64,000 nucleotides of DNA. It comes from Plantago ovata. Lineage: Eukaryota; Streptophyta; Magnoliopsida; Lamiales; Plantaginaceae. Both the position numbers and the translations under genes were made by a program. Location of the stretch: positions 33,182,692-33,246,691 of the forward strand of contig CM051458.1 of NCBI GenBank assembly GCA_028274465.1, in the 5' to 3' direction. The notes below the pieces were generated by a model that saw nothing but the letters and a program-made list of their open reading frames with translations, searched no databases and was not told the origin of the DNA. Below are positions 20,859 through 32,610 of the stretch, in pieces; position 1 is the stretch's first letter; the number at the start of each line of letters is the position of its first letter.

Positions 20859-21497
20859 CTAGCTCTTCTTCTTGAGGGTACTAGACTTCCCCTTCATGGA
20901 TCTTCTCCTCATGCCACGAACCTGTGAATAAGAATGAACATAGACAGCAAGACCACAGTAGTTAATAGTGTGAGAAGTATCAGGTGGATCAGATATGGCT
21001 CGCAACACATGTCGCTTGCCATCCACCTTAATGGTGCAAGTCCTTCGGTAGATATCGATCACGGAGCGTAGTTTGGTTAAGAACGTTCGCCCCAAGAGAA
21101 CGACATCCCCCATCCCAAGTGTAGACGCCGGCATAACTACAAAATTGGTGTACACAGAAGTTTCACCAATCTTGACCAATACATTCTTCACAACGCCTTC
21201 GGGTCTCACAAAGGATCCATCCGCCAATTGCACAATAGCCTTAACATCTTCAAGCTCACCAATCCCGTTAGAGTAGGATCCCGTGTCTAGTGTGGCACGG
21301 ACATCTTCAAGCTCACCAATCCCGACCTTAACATCGAAACTTTGAGGTAGTGGCTCGGGATCCTCTTGCTCCTCTTCACTCTCGTAAGAACCAAGGTCCT
21401 TCTCTTCTTCCTTAGGTTGTGGGGGCACTTCCCCCTTGCAACACTCGCACTTAGAAACCTTCTTGATGGTGATTTTGACAGGTAGATCCCCCACCAA
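20859..21497 (-). pseudogene. NA-G1 protease (frameshifted from gag)
   Basis: Retropepsin-like domain: ATLDTGSYSN contains the catalytic DTG, followed by VQLADGSFVRPEG and VVLLGRTFL (the flap-distal ILGRPFL-type motif). It overlaps gag by 47 bases in another frame. NA-G2 has the two fused in one frame, so this is a lesion and not a programmed site. After DTGSYSN about 10 residues present in NA-G2 are replaced by a copy of the upstream segment GIGELEDV, evidence of local misalignment. No RT follows the stop. Confidence 0.8.
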
Positions 21498-22977
21498 GGT
21501 AATGGATCGACTTCTCAGTGTTGCTAGGCAGCTTGCCTTGCTCCCTACTTGCTCCTTGGTCGATCAACTCTTGCATCTTTTGATGGGCAAGCCTAGTGCT
21601 CTTTTCCAATCGATCAAGTCTCGCCCTAGTCTTCTCAGAATCTTCTTCATAACGTTTGAGAAAACTTTGGGTGTGATCAACTATCTTTTGCAAGTTCTCC
21701 ATCAGTTGAGCCGACTTCGACTTCGGTTGCTCTTTCGGAGCGGGATTTTCACAGTGGTCATTACCATAGTTAAGCCTACTACAGTCTTGGTTAGGTCCAT
21801 AAGTTTGGCTAGCCGGTGCATATCGTTGATTGTTTCGGAACCCTCTTCTCCAAAATCCACCTCGAGGATTCCTACCATCTTGTCCGTAGCTAGCTTCTTG
21901 GGTACCAAATTCCGTAGCAAAGGCCTCCTCTTCGCCTCCTTGAACCCAGTTGCCATCATCATATGCAAGCTCCGACCTACACATATGAGCCCCATGCCCA
22001 TAGTTCTTGCATATGCGGCAAACTTCGTTCGACACAGCTGTTCCAGTGGCGCTCTTGAGGACTTGTTTCAATTCGTTGGTAAAGCACTCGAATTGATCCC
22101 CATTCCCCCTGTACATAGGGGCTTCTTGAGTAGGTGGAGCTTCAGGTCCACGTCTCCTAACCATTGCCCTTGGGTCCTTGAACTGCGAACCCTTAGTAAG
22201 CCTTTCGAAAACTGCCCAGACGGCTTCTGCGGTTTCCTCCCAAATATTGCCTCGGCATTGGAAGTCCACCACTTGTTGGTTCTCAAAGGTTAGTCCATTG
22301 TAGAAGTGTTGGACTAGATCATAAAGTTCAAAACCATAGTGAGGGCACTTGTTCATGAGGTGTTGGAACCTCTCAAACGCGGTGTAGATGGTCTCATCAT
22401 AGTCCTGTTTGAATCCTGTGATTTGCGCCTTAAGCGCGGTGGTCAAGGTGTGAGGGAAGTATTTTTCCATGAAAGCTGAAAAAACCTTCTCCTAAGTGTC
22501 CATCGAGCCCGCCGGTAGAGAACTCAACCATGACTTGGCTCTGTCGCCAAGCTCCATAGCAAAAACCTTCATCCGCAACTCATCCGTTGTTATTTCAGCT
22601 CCGGGTCGTGGGAGTTGGTTGACGAAATCATCGATATCGTGCAAGTACCCCATCACATCTTCCCTTGCTAATCCATAGAACCTCGGAAGTTGTTGGAACG
22701 CGTGGTTCTTGATTTCCAGATCTCGAGTTGCAGACGAAAGAACAATCGCCGGTCCCCTCATACGATCCTTGGAGGGTTGAACCCATGCTTTCAGTGGTCT
22801 AGCTTCTGCCATTCCGTCGATTTCCTTAAAAAGATTGTGAAGAGATTCAGAGAAATCGGTATTCTCTATTTCCTCTAGATCACGCCTTCGAAGTAGTCGC
22901 CTTCTTTGGTGGTAGACTCTGTCGATCTCAGCAATTGAATCAGCAAGCGGTGTTCCTCTAGATCGTGTATGTAGCAT
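21451..22977 (-). pseudogene. NA-G1 Gag, Athila-like
   Basis: ATG at 22977 (MLHTRSRGTPLADS). The retrotransposon Gag domain spans 22800-22180 (NHAFQQLPRFYGL, ELGDRAKSWLSSLP, FMEKYFPHTLTT, DETIYTAFERFQHLM, VQHFYNGLT). A CCHC knuckle CRICKNYGHGAHMC follows, then an Asn/Tyr/Gln-rich tail and a coiled coil. One in-frame TAG at 22494-22492 replaces the Trp present in NA-G2 (TGG to TAG). Otherwise about 510 residues are open. Gag presumably still packages element RNA if read through or supplied in trans. Confidence 0.88.
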
Positions 22978-23101
22978 ACACTATCTGTAACAAACTAGGA
23001 AAGGAGTATCAGTGAGAGATTAAATAGAAAAACTAAAAACTACTAGAACTAGGAATTGAATACTGAAAATATAAACAAATTAAACAGAAAAAAGGAGTAT
23101 A

Positions 23102-23120
23102 GTCCCCGACAACGGCGCCA
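23102..23120 (-). promoter_or_regulatory. NA-G1 primer-binding site
   Basis: Minus strand TGGCGCCGTTGTCGGGGAC, matching the tRNA-Asp-type site usual for Athila-like gypsy elements apart from one base. Confidence 0.85.
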
Positions 23121-23123
23121 ATT

Positions 23124-24385
23124 TGATGAACCGGAATTTGTCAGATTCAAATTAATCAAATAAATTTGTATTTAGTCAAAGGAAATTCACAACTACAACG
23201 AAAACCGTAGTGTAGCAGTAGAATAACCTCGAGTGTCGATCTCTAAGGACTATAACTAGCTTTATCTAATCTAACTTAAGAATATAAACAGCAGACGACT
23301 TAGCAAAGGTTTTTCTTAACAGATAATGGAGATTGGTGATAGTATGGTCATTCAAAGCATAGCAGGTTAATAATCATGCATAAATTCCTCGGTCTTGCAT
23401 GGAGATCTGTGATCAATGAGTTGTCCAGTTGTAATTATTCAACACAACGAAGATATAGATTTAGATAGATCAAAAGATCAATGAATTGTCCAATTGTGTT
23501 CCGTAATTATTCAACACTACGAAGATATAGATTTAGATAGATCAAAGAAATAAAGCAATAACTCAGAGGATAATGCGCGATATAGCCATTAGCATAATTA
23601 TTAACCCTTCGCTAAGAAATCACATACTATCACCAATGAGAAGTTTAGCTACTCATAGTTGTCATGCAACCAACAGAAATCATACCAGGAATGAATGAAG
23701 ACATGATGAAAGATATATAAATATAAATAGAAAAACTGTAAGATACAATGTTACCGAAGGTTGTCAATCTCCGAAGAATCGTGATCTTACAAGCTCCAAC
23801 TGCTAAGAAAAAGTATCTCCTAAGCTAAGAACCCCCAGAACAGGCTCTGGGGAATTCCTACCTAAAACTACAGAGAAAGGTGAGAGAAAAGGTCTCGAAA
23901 AGTACGAAAAATGGAGAAAACTGAGCAACTATATATAGGTATTCGAATTGTGTGGGGCGAAGGGCCCCACACACCGGGCGATTCGCCTGGTGTGGGGCGA
24001 TTCGCCCCACGCCCCGGGCGACTCGCCCGGGAGTAAATTTCGGCCTTTTACGCGTTTTCGGCGCGTTTTTGGATTTCTTCCCCTTTTCGGACTCGGTTTC
24101 TGCCTTCTAGTGACCTTTTAGCCTTCAGACTCGACCCCTAGACTTCAAATCCTATCCGGAATCTTTCAGATACTCCAATTAGGCTTCTGGAACACCAATT
24201 CCTTGTCTACTTCAATATAATTGCCCGGGAAACCTCGTTTTTCAACCAAAACCTGTAAAATAAAAACTAAAGGGAAACGTGACACTATTCTAATAAAATG
24301 CACTAAAATATAGCTAAATTAACATAGATGATAGCTAAAATAGGTGAAAAAGACTCGAATGAAAGTGTAAAATACACATTCATCA
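23124..24385 (-). repeat. NA-G1 5' LTR
   Basis: 1,262 bp, very similar to the left copy. TATA box near 23930-23938 and palindromes at 23954-24033, here intact: GGGGCGA/T/TCGCCCC and CCCGGGCGA/C/TCGCCCGGG. The left LTR has C-to-T type changes in two of them. Confidence 0.93.
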
Positions 24386-27300
24386 GACTTACCCAAGAAA
24401 GAAAACAACGGCACGCAAGTCCGTTCCAATTGTCGATGTCATTCAGGATGACGATGTTCTAGTGGTTGCTGAAACGCAAGCCACTGTAGTGGATGTTGCT
24501 GAAGTGTTTGCCGAAGCCTTCAACAATCAAATTAACTTTGATTCATCTGGTGAAGCGAGACCACATGACAGTGGAAATGAAAATCCTGCCCAAGTCCCCT
24601 TAGAAGATATCTACATAGTAGATAATCTTGATGACAACCCTCTGGAACCAGCAAGTGACATCGCTGAAGATTTGAGAAGAGCTGCACTTGCTGAAAATGT
24701 TGCTGAAGAGACAGTTGCTGAAAAAGCAACTAGTCCGGTCAAAGAAATTGCTGAAGCTGCAATAGCTGAAGAACCACTTGCTGAAACTGCAATGGTTCAA
24801 GTCTCAGAGGTTGCTGAAACACAACAAGAGAGTATTTGACGACGCATCTCAAGATGCTGAGAATATTAGACCTAGTTCACCAATGACCTCTATTGACAAA
24901 GTTCAACTAGTGCTGACTGACCTAAGCCATCAAATGGACTTGGAGATTGAAGACAACTCCAACAAGTTAGTAGACATGTTCATGACAAGTAGTGAACTTA
25001 GAGGTCAAGATGTCTCTGCTCAACTTGTCAATTCAGAGACAATGGAGATTGTTGAATCTGCACAGCCTTCTCAATTAGAGCAAGAACAGAAGTCTGCTGA
25101 AGAACAAGTCCCAGATAATGAAGCTGCTATCATTGCTGAAAGGACTGAGTCACCACCTGCCCTTCTTCAGCAGGTAGTTAACACAGATATAAGCAAAACT
25201 TCACTATCTGAAACTTTATCTTTTGCTAATATAATTGTTTCCTTACAGACTTCTCAAGATACAAGTCAGAAGATTGCTGAAACTTCTGCACCAGAATCCA
25301 CAACTCTTGTTCAGCAGGTAGATGAAAATCTTGGTGTTTCTACTACGTTTGAAAACTTACACTTGTATCTAATATAAAGTTATTTCAGGATGAACAATTC
25401 AAGGATGCTGCCCAAGCTCCTGAAGAAATGGAGATAATACCAGCACAACTTAGTGTGCAACATGAGCTTGCTGAAAGTCAGCAGGTAAATCATGTTACAG
25501 TTTTAGACTCTAAAACTATTTTCCAAAACTCTCCTGAACTTAACTTTACTCTTATTCAGGCTCAAAAGGAGAACGATGAAGTGGTTCACATCACTGAAGA
25601 TCTTGAAGTTAGTTCTGATGAACTTTATTCAAACATCAAAAAGAACACCTTGACCAGAGTTGCTAAGTATGTCAGCAACTGGCAAAGGTATAGAAGGATG
25701 GATTTTTCCGATCTTCACATTCATCTGTCTAATGAGAAAAAGAGAATCTCTCTACTATAACTTGAGACGTTTCTACACTCCATACTTCCAGAAGAACTTA
25801 CATATTCTCAGCTAATGAGTTCAAATCTGATTGCTACAATCCGAGAGAATATGAAAGCAAAGTTCAAGAGTGCCTCTCCAGATGAACAAGCTGTGGTGTT
25901 CAAGGGTTCCTTTGTACCCGTGGTGGCTGATCCCCACAAAATCAATGAAGAAGAGGAAGTTACAAGTGATGCAATGTACAAACATCTCGAGTTAGTCATA
26001 CTGACGGACGATGATGAAGAAGAAGAGGATGAAAATATCCCTAAAGATACCAGTGATGATGAAGCCAAAGGTTCTAAGGATATCAAGGACCATGATGATG
26101 ATAATCAAGGTCCTAGTCCTGATGCTGACGGAGTAAAAATGACAGTTGCTGAAACTGAAAATCAAAACACTGAGAATCAGCAAGCTGACCAAACTCCCAG
26201 TCAGCACCAAGAATCTACTCCCGTTCCTGCTGAGACAAGTACTCAAGCAACTGAACAAGTTGCTGAGACTGAAGAAGAGTACGCCAGAAAGCGTGCTGAA
26301 ATGCACACAGGAAAAGCTAAGCTTTCTGATGCCGAGTTAGCAACACTCGAAGCTAAGGTCACTGATCCAAACCTTGGAGAAGAAGAAATGGATGAAGATT
26401 ATCAAAGAGCTTTACAAAATAGTCTACCGATTCATGCTAGACATACACAGAATCTGGATATTGCTCAATCTTCAGGAGTGAACAACACGTAAGTCTTCTC
26501 CCTTCCACCTACTACAGGTGAAACTCTAGTTGTTGAGTCCAAAGAGTTGCCCTCAGCAACCACTCAACCAAAAGTGTCTGAAGCTAAGGATTTGGGAATC
26601 AAGGTTGCTGGCCTTGACGAATCTGATGACGAAGAAGATCTATCTAACTTCTCAGCAAATGAAGAAGAAAAGACAAAGAAAGTTGAACCCACAGAGGTTG
26701 CAATTCCTCCACCATCTCTCCAAACTGATGAATGAGATGCTGAGAGAAGTCGCTTGCTGAGAAATGATGATCAATTCGCAACTGAAATCAAAGCTCATTC
26801 ACTTACTCCCTCTCTAGTGTCGTTTCCAAACGTTGAGGATTTTACTCCCAGAATAAACGCACTAATGGATGTTCACAAAGCATGCCAAGAAGAGGATGAT
26901 GCCTTGCTTGCTGAGAGTCCGCTTGACATTGGCAAAATACTGACTACCGTGCTGAAACGCACTACTACACTTACCATAGCTCAGAAAGACATCAGTCTAC
27001 ACCACAAAAGCTATGAAGAAGATGTCAGTCAAGCACTCGAGCTTGCTAAAAGTGCATTGAAAAAGGCTCAGGCTATTCTTGAAGAAAAAGTCGAAAATGA
27101 GCGTAGACATGAGGAGAATTTTGTTTTTATTAAGGAAGAATTGTCTAAGCTAACCACAGATCAGCAAGATAGACCTATGATGCAATCCATGTCTAAGGGG
27201 GAAGATAGAAAAGAAAGTCTTCAAGATCAACAAAACCCTCTGCTGAAGCGCCATTGATTTTGCCTGGTCCACCTCCTAGAGAACCTCTTGTTGAAACAGA

Positions 27301-28292
27301 GCAAAGTTCTAAGAAAAGAGCTGAAACAGATTCTGAGAGAAGTTCAGCAAATCCAAAAAGGAGAAGAATTTCTGCTGAAACTCAAGAATACTGTCACACT
27401 GAGAGTCATCAAGATCTGACTGAAGATGATGATAATGATGATGACCAAACAATAGCTCAAGCTATAAGAGCTAAGCCTATTTCTGCCTTAACACCATCTG
27501 GCCAATCCAAACACTTCTCTTCTGACTCTAGATCTTCAACAAGAGATCAAGAAAATGCTAAGTCAAGAAGAAGAAGGCAAAGACAGGAAGAAGAGAAGGC
27601 TAGCCAGCATTGCAATTGGCACTGGCATTGAATATACAAAGACCAGCAATGAGGAAACAACTCAGAATGTGATCAGAAACCTACATGGTTGCTGGATCAT
27701 AAAGCTGGAAGATCTTTTGGCCAATGATTTCTTTCCAAATGCTGTACTGAATCAAATGTACACTTGGATTGAATTAAAAGTTGAAAGAAAAGAAAGGGAT
27801 CCTCCTCCCTACCCAAGGAACATTGCTATAAAATGGCTGAATTTAGAGATCTTAGTAAGAAGAACTTCAATCAGCAAGAAGATGAAGCAAGAGCCTGATT
27901 TAATCAAGCTGATTGATGTTGCTTACTATAGTGATCCTATAACCAAGAAGTCCAAGAAGAAATATGGATTGATTCCTTATGAGTACTTTTATCTCACTGC
28001 TCAGGATCAAGAAGAAGATCTTCTCTGGTTAAGGAAAATTCATGCCAACAAGGGCATTTCAGATACTCAACTTCTCCATGCTAGCAATTGGGGCATGCAC
28101 TTGTGGGTACTTCACTACAAATAAATGAATGGTGAAAACTATCATTATACTACCTGCAAGAATGCAAGGATTATTCAACTTGAAGTCCATAAGCTACTTG
28201 AAGATTACGAGAAGGACTGTGTTGAATTCTCTGCTCTTGCTGAGAAGAGTGTAAGGGAGATTCTTAGGAAATCTTCTGCTGGAATAGCTTAG
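24386..28292 (+). pseudogene. C2 ORF3, third and main fragment, with three short introns
   Basis: Continues ORF3 after NA-G1: a basic start (PRKKTTARKS), then long Glu/Ala-rich sequence with repeated VAE/LAE. Three phase-0 introns lie at 25174-25248, 25318-25388 and 25485-25559. Acidic and coiled-coil stretches follow. The C-terminal globular part is Lys/Glu-rich (PPPYPRNIAIKW, KKYGLIPYEYFYLTA, EDLLWLRKIHANKGIS). Lesions: frame change near 24835; stops at about 25758, 26490, 26733 and 28122; further shifts near 27250 and 27600. Ends at TAG near 28290. Position before the polypurine tract and LTR is that of env-like or extra ORFs of Sirevirus-type copia elements. Function unknown. Confidence 0.55.
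25174..25559 (+). other. Three short introns in C2 ORF3
   Basis: 25174-25248 (75 bp), 25318-25388 (71 bp) and 25485-25559 (75 bp). Every donor is CAGCAG/GTA; acceptors are TTTCCTTACAG, GTTATTTCAG and CTTATTCAG. The middle intron contains a stop and is not a multiple of three. Removing it joins the flanking frames exactly (VQQ to DEQFKDAAQ), the best evidence that these are real introns. Confidence 0.7.
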
Positions 28293-28549
28293 TCCTTTGT
28301 AAAAGCTTTGTTTGTTTTGTTTGCCGATTACTTTAGTTATCTATGAACTTTCTTGTAAACCTACTGAAAGATAACTATCAGCAATAAACTTTTGACTCTT
28401 ATTGGTTTTTGATTATGCAAACTACATATGCTTACTGTTTTATTATTCATGTATGCTTGCATTAATCAACTGATTTATTCAACATCAGAAACCTCTAAAA
28501 GGGTAACAATTAATTTAGCCATGGATTGCTAACATCAAAAGGGGAAATT
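28293..28549 (+). other. C2 3' untranslated region with polypurine tract
   Basis: AT-rich, repeated almost exactly at 30919-31177. It ends in CATCAAAAGGGGAAATT (28533-28549), the polypurine tract before the LTR. Confidence 0.75.
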
Positions 28550-30048
28550 TGTTAGGAAACTTGTAATTTTGATGAGCAATTAATCATGCTAAATTAAGGA
28601 AAGTCCAGTAACTAGTACTCTTAAGGTCCATAGGAATTTAGAATTTTAAGGACATTGTAAAAGAGGAACGTTTGCTGAAGACTTAGTGTAGGTACTACTT
28701 AGGTGCTTTAGTTTGCTGATGATGTACTTTGTTTTTACAAATGAACTATTGAAGCACTAGAACCGCTCAGAAACTTGAAGATTCGAAGACTGAAGACTTA
28801 AGAAGAATTCTGAGAAAGGTATCTACAAAGGCACATGTTGCTCAGAAACTGAGTTTTTCAGCAGCAGCTCGCATAAGTGAAAATCTATATGACAGAGTAG
28901 GTTGTGCTTGCTGAAACTGAGACTGACAACTTGCTAAAATACATATGTGACCTCCTTGCTGAAAGTACTTGCATTTTGCCGCCAACGTCACATTTGAATT
29001 CGATTCAAATGAACATTAAATGCAAAGTAGGCACGCGAAGAACATGAAGACTAGAAGACAAATGAAGAACGTTGTTGAAAGTACAAAAGCAAGATAGTGA
29101 CATCTTAAGGAACAAAGCCTTTGAATTTGAAATTCAAACGGCTCCCTTGATTCACTATAAATAGAGGACATCCGGCAAAGAGTTGAAGTGTGTCAACAAC
29201 GTGATCAAACTCTCACTTGTGCTTAAACACTCAATCTTCCATACTCTTTACTGCCTATTGATTTGTTCCAAGACTTAAGCTTGAAACAAAAGCTACTTGT
29301 GAAGAAGTAGAACATTCACGGCTAAGAAATTAGTTAAGTGTTCTTTCTTTCGAACAAGAACAACTTAACTTGTTTACTGAAAAGTATTACAAGTTGTGTT
29401 TCTTTAGATAACTTGTTATAGCTGAAAAACTTATACTCAAGTCATCTCATCCCAACCTCTCTAACTGATAAACACCCTTTTTCAGGCGTGAAATTCAGGG
29501 GGAATTAATCAAGTATTGTGTTGATGATTATAAGTCCCAAGTTTGGTGGAGAACAAGGTTACAGTTCTCTAGTTAGGTTGGAAACGAAGCAAGTGTGCTT
29601 TGGTTTTTGAAGAATCATTATAGATATGATTTGTAAGGAACCTCAATCTTATCTTAGTGGATTCAGTCCTAGAAAGGACAAAGTGGATTAGTTGAGAGAT
29701 TACGCCACTCTCAGATACCACTATAAAAGTGTTTGTGTGATTTACTTTACAGTATTAAGTTTTCAGCAAGCTTTACTTATTTTACACTGCCACTCTGTTC
29801 ACTTGTTGAAACTAGCACTCTCTGAAAAGCACTTATTGTATAAAGACTTCCGCACTCTGTTTTTGAAGTACCAGTAAAACTCGTTACTGAAAAGTAACTA
29901 GTACTTGCTGAGAAAGTTAAGTATCAGCAAACTCATTACTGAAAAGTAATAAGCACTTGCTGAGAAAGTTTTTAAACGACGAAAGTTTGAAAAGACTATT
30001 CACCCCCCCCCCCCTCTAGTATTTTCTTGTTGTTTAAAGGGACCAACA
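28550..30048 (+). repeat. C2 LTR, first copy
   Basis: Starts TGTTAGGAAACTTG and ends GGGACCAACA; 1,499 bp. TATA box TATAAATA at 29156-29163 and a run of 12 C near the end (30003-30014). Many TTGCTGA and TCAGCAA words. It is the 3' LTR of the ORF3-bearing element. Confidence 0.92.
29156..29163 (+). promoter_or_regulatory. TATA box of the C2 LTR
   Basis: CACTATAAATAGAGG context, conserved at 42865-42872 and 45045-45052 in the other C2 LTRs. Confidence 0.7.
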
Positions 30049-30918
30049 TCAAGGCATTAATGAAGATGATGACCAAACAATAGCTCAAGCTATAAGGGCC
30101 AAGCCTCTTTCTGCCTTAACTCCATCTGGCCAATCCAAACACTTCTCTTCTGACTCCAGATCTTCAGCAAAGGATCATGAAAATGCTAAGTCAATAAGAA
30201 GAAAGCAAAGACAGGAAGAAAGAAAGCTAGATAACATTGCCATTGGCACTGACATTGATTACACAAAGACCATCAATGAGGAAACCACTCAGAATGTGAT
30301 CAGAAACCTCCATGGTTGCTCGATCATAAAGCTGGAAGACCTTTTGGTGAATGACTTCTTTCCAACTGCTGTACTGAATCAATGTACACTTGGATTGAAT
30401 TGAAAGTCACAAGAAAAGAAAGGGATCCTCCTCCCTACCCAAGGAACATTGCTATAAAATGGATGAACATAGAAATTTTGGTAAGAAGAACTTCCATCAT
30501 CAAGAAGATGAAGCAAGAGCCTAATTTAATCAAGTCGATGGATGTTGCTTACTTGAATGATCCTCATACCAAGAAGTCCAAAAAGAAATATGGCTTGATT
30601 CCTTATGAGTATTTTTATCTCACTGCAAAAGATCAAGAAGAAGACCTTCTCTGGTTAAGGAAGATTCATGCCAACAAGGGAATTTCAGACACTCAGCTAC
30701 TACATGCTAGCAATTGGTGCATGCACTTGTGGGTAATACACTACAAAGAGATGAATGGTGAAAACCATCACTATACTGCCTGCAAGAATGCAAGAATTAT
30801 TCAACTTAAAGTCCGTAAGCTACTTGAAGATTACGAGAAGGATTGTGTTGAATTCACTGCTCTTGCTGAAAAGAGTGTAAAAGAGATTCTTAGAGAATCC
30901 TCTGTTGGAATAGAATAG
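30049..30918 (+). pseudogene. Second, truncated copy of C2 ORF3 (C-terminal part)
   Basis: Follows the LTR directly without a primer site. It matches 27.4-28.3 kb: AIAQAIRAKP-type start, PPPYPRNIAIKW, KKYGLIPYEYFYLTAKDQEEDL, ending at TAG 30916-30918. A frame change near 30382 is followed by 178 open residues, including the segment broken by a stop at 28122 in the first copy. The junction at 30048/30049 shares a few bases (CATCAAG) with the internal sequence, pointing to deletion by illegitimate recombination. Confidence 0.65.
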
Positions 30919-31177
30919 TCCCTTGGAAAGCTTTGTTTTGTTTGCTGATTGTTTTAGTTATCTATGAACTTTCTTGTAAACTTATTACTGAAAGATAACT
31001 ATCAGCAATGAACTTTTTGACTCTTATTGGTTCTTGATTATGCAAATTACTTTATGCTTACTGTTTTATTATTCAAGTATATTTGCATTAATCAACTGAT
31101 TTATTCAACATCAGGAGCCTCTAAAAGGGTAACAATTAATTTAGCCATGGATTGCTAACATCAAAAAGGGGGAAATT
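30919..31177 (+). other. C2 3' untranslated region, second copy
   Basis: Near-identical to 28293-28549. Polypurine tract CATCAAAAAGGGGGAAATT at 31159-31177. Confidence 0.75.
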
Positions 31178-31735
31178 TGTTAGGAAACTTGTAATTTTGA
31201 TGAGCAATTAGCCATGCTAAATTAAGGAAAGCCCAGTAACTAGTACTCTTAAGGTCCATAGGAATTTAGAATTTTAAGGACATTGTAAAAGAGGAACGTT
31301 TGCTGAAAGACTTAGTGTAGGTACTAGTTAGGTTCTTTCGTTTGCTGATGATGTACTTTGTTTTCACAAACAAACTATTGAAGACCTAGAACCGCTCAGA
31401 AAGTGGAAAATTCGAAGACTGAAGACTTAGAAGAATTCTGAGAAATGTATCTACAAAGGCACATGTTGCTTCGGAAAGTGAGAATTTCAGCAACAGCTTG
31501 CATAAGTGAAAATCTATATGACAGAGTAGGTTGTGCTTGCTGAAACTGAGACCGACCACTTGCTGACAACATATGTGACCTCTTTGTTGAAGAGTACTTG
31601 CATTTTGGCTCCAACGTTCACATTTGAATTTGATTCAAATGAACATTAAATGCAAAGTAGGCACGCGAAGAACATGAAGACAAGAAGACAAATGAAGGAC
31701 GCTGCTGAAAGTACAAAAGCAAGATAGTGACATCT

Positions 31736-32610
31736 TGATGAACGAGATTGTTAGACTCGAACAATCAAATAAATTTGTTTTAAGCCAAAGGGCAACTCAC
31801 AACTACACAAAACACGTAGTGCAGAGGTAAGATGACCTCGAGTGTCGATCTCTAGGGACTAAACTAGCTTTAACGAAATAACTATATATAATTTCAGAAA
31901 ACAAATTTATCTCTAACTTAACTTAACAAGATATGGAGAAAGCTGGTGATAGTATGCTCGTTCTAAGCATCAAGTTCTAATTATGCATGAAAGTGCAACG
32001 CGTACTGTCTTAAAAGTAATTCGATTTACAAACACCAAAGACAGGTTTGCAGACGTGTATTTTAAAAGCTTCCTATCTATACTAATACTTAGTTCAGCAG
32101 TACTTGCAAATTATATATAATCGAATCGATGATCTTGAATTGTCCTAGTGTTTTTAACACCTTTCTACGAAGATATATGGCTTAGTCGGATCAAAGAATC
32201 GAATTAAGATAATTAAACAAGTAAAAGACTCAGAAACTCAATCATGCATAATACGAACCCTAGCTACGAATTCACATACTATCACCAACTAGATGCTTAG
32301 CTACTCATATCAATAACACAATAAACAATCATAATTGAAGCAATAATGAAAGAAAGCATGTTTAATTCAAAAATAAATAGCAGAATTGTGAGATACAAGG
32401 TTACCACCAAAGGTTGTCAATCTCCGGTGAATGGCTAAAACTCACAAAGATCTAGCAAGATGAGATTAAACGGTGTCCAAATCTCTCCTCTAGCTCCAAA
32501 ATCGCTAAGTTACAAAGATTCTAAGAGAAAATATCCCCAGAACAAGCTCTAGGGTTTATGTCTGGAAAAATATGAAAAGAGATATGAAAATTCGCAGATT
32601 TTGGGATATA
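31736..32610 (-). repeat. NA-G2 3' LTR, first part
   Basis: TGATGAACGAGATT start. Homologous to the right LTR up to the TATA region, where the C1 solo LTR interrupts it. Confidence 0.9.

Larger units (their letters stand above)
16091..24385 (-). mobile_element. NA-G1: gag-protease gypsy element without RT or integrase, 8.3 kb
   Basis: LTRs 16091-17353 and 23124-24385 begin and end TGATGAA...TTCATCA. The 5-bp duplication GACTT lies at 16086-16090 and 24386-24390. The primer site is at 23102-23120 on the minus strand and the polypurine tract at 17354-17371. Gag and protease are present, but nothing between 17372 and 20858 resembles RT, RNase H or integrase. A second, spliced transcription unit takes their place. 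The element resembles the class described as TR-GAG elements, with a protease and an extra gene. Confidence 0.9.

Noticed and set aside
26489-26518. Possible fourth intron (AC/GTAAGT ... TACTACAG)
   Set aside because: Only 30 bp, below the size plant splicing accepts; the stop at 26490 is more likely a point mutation.
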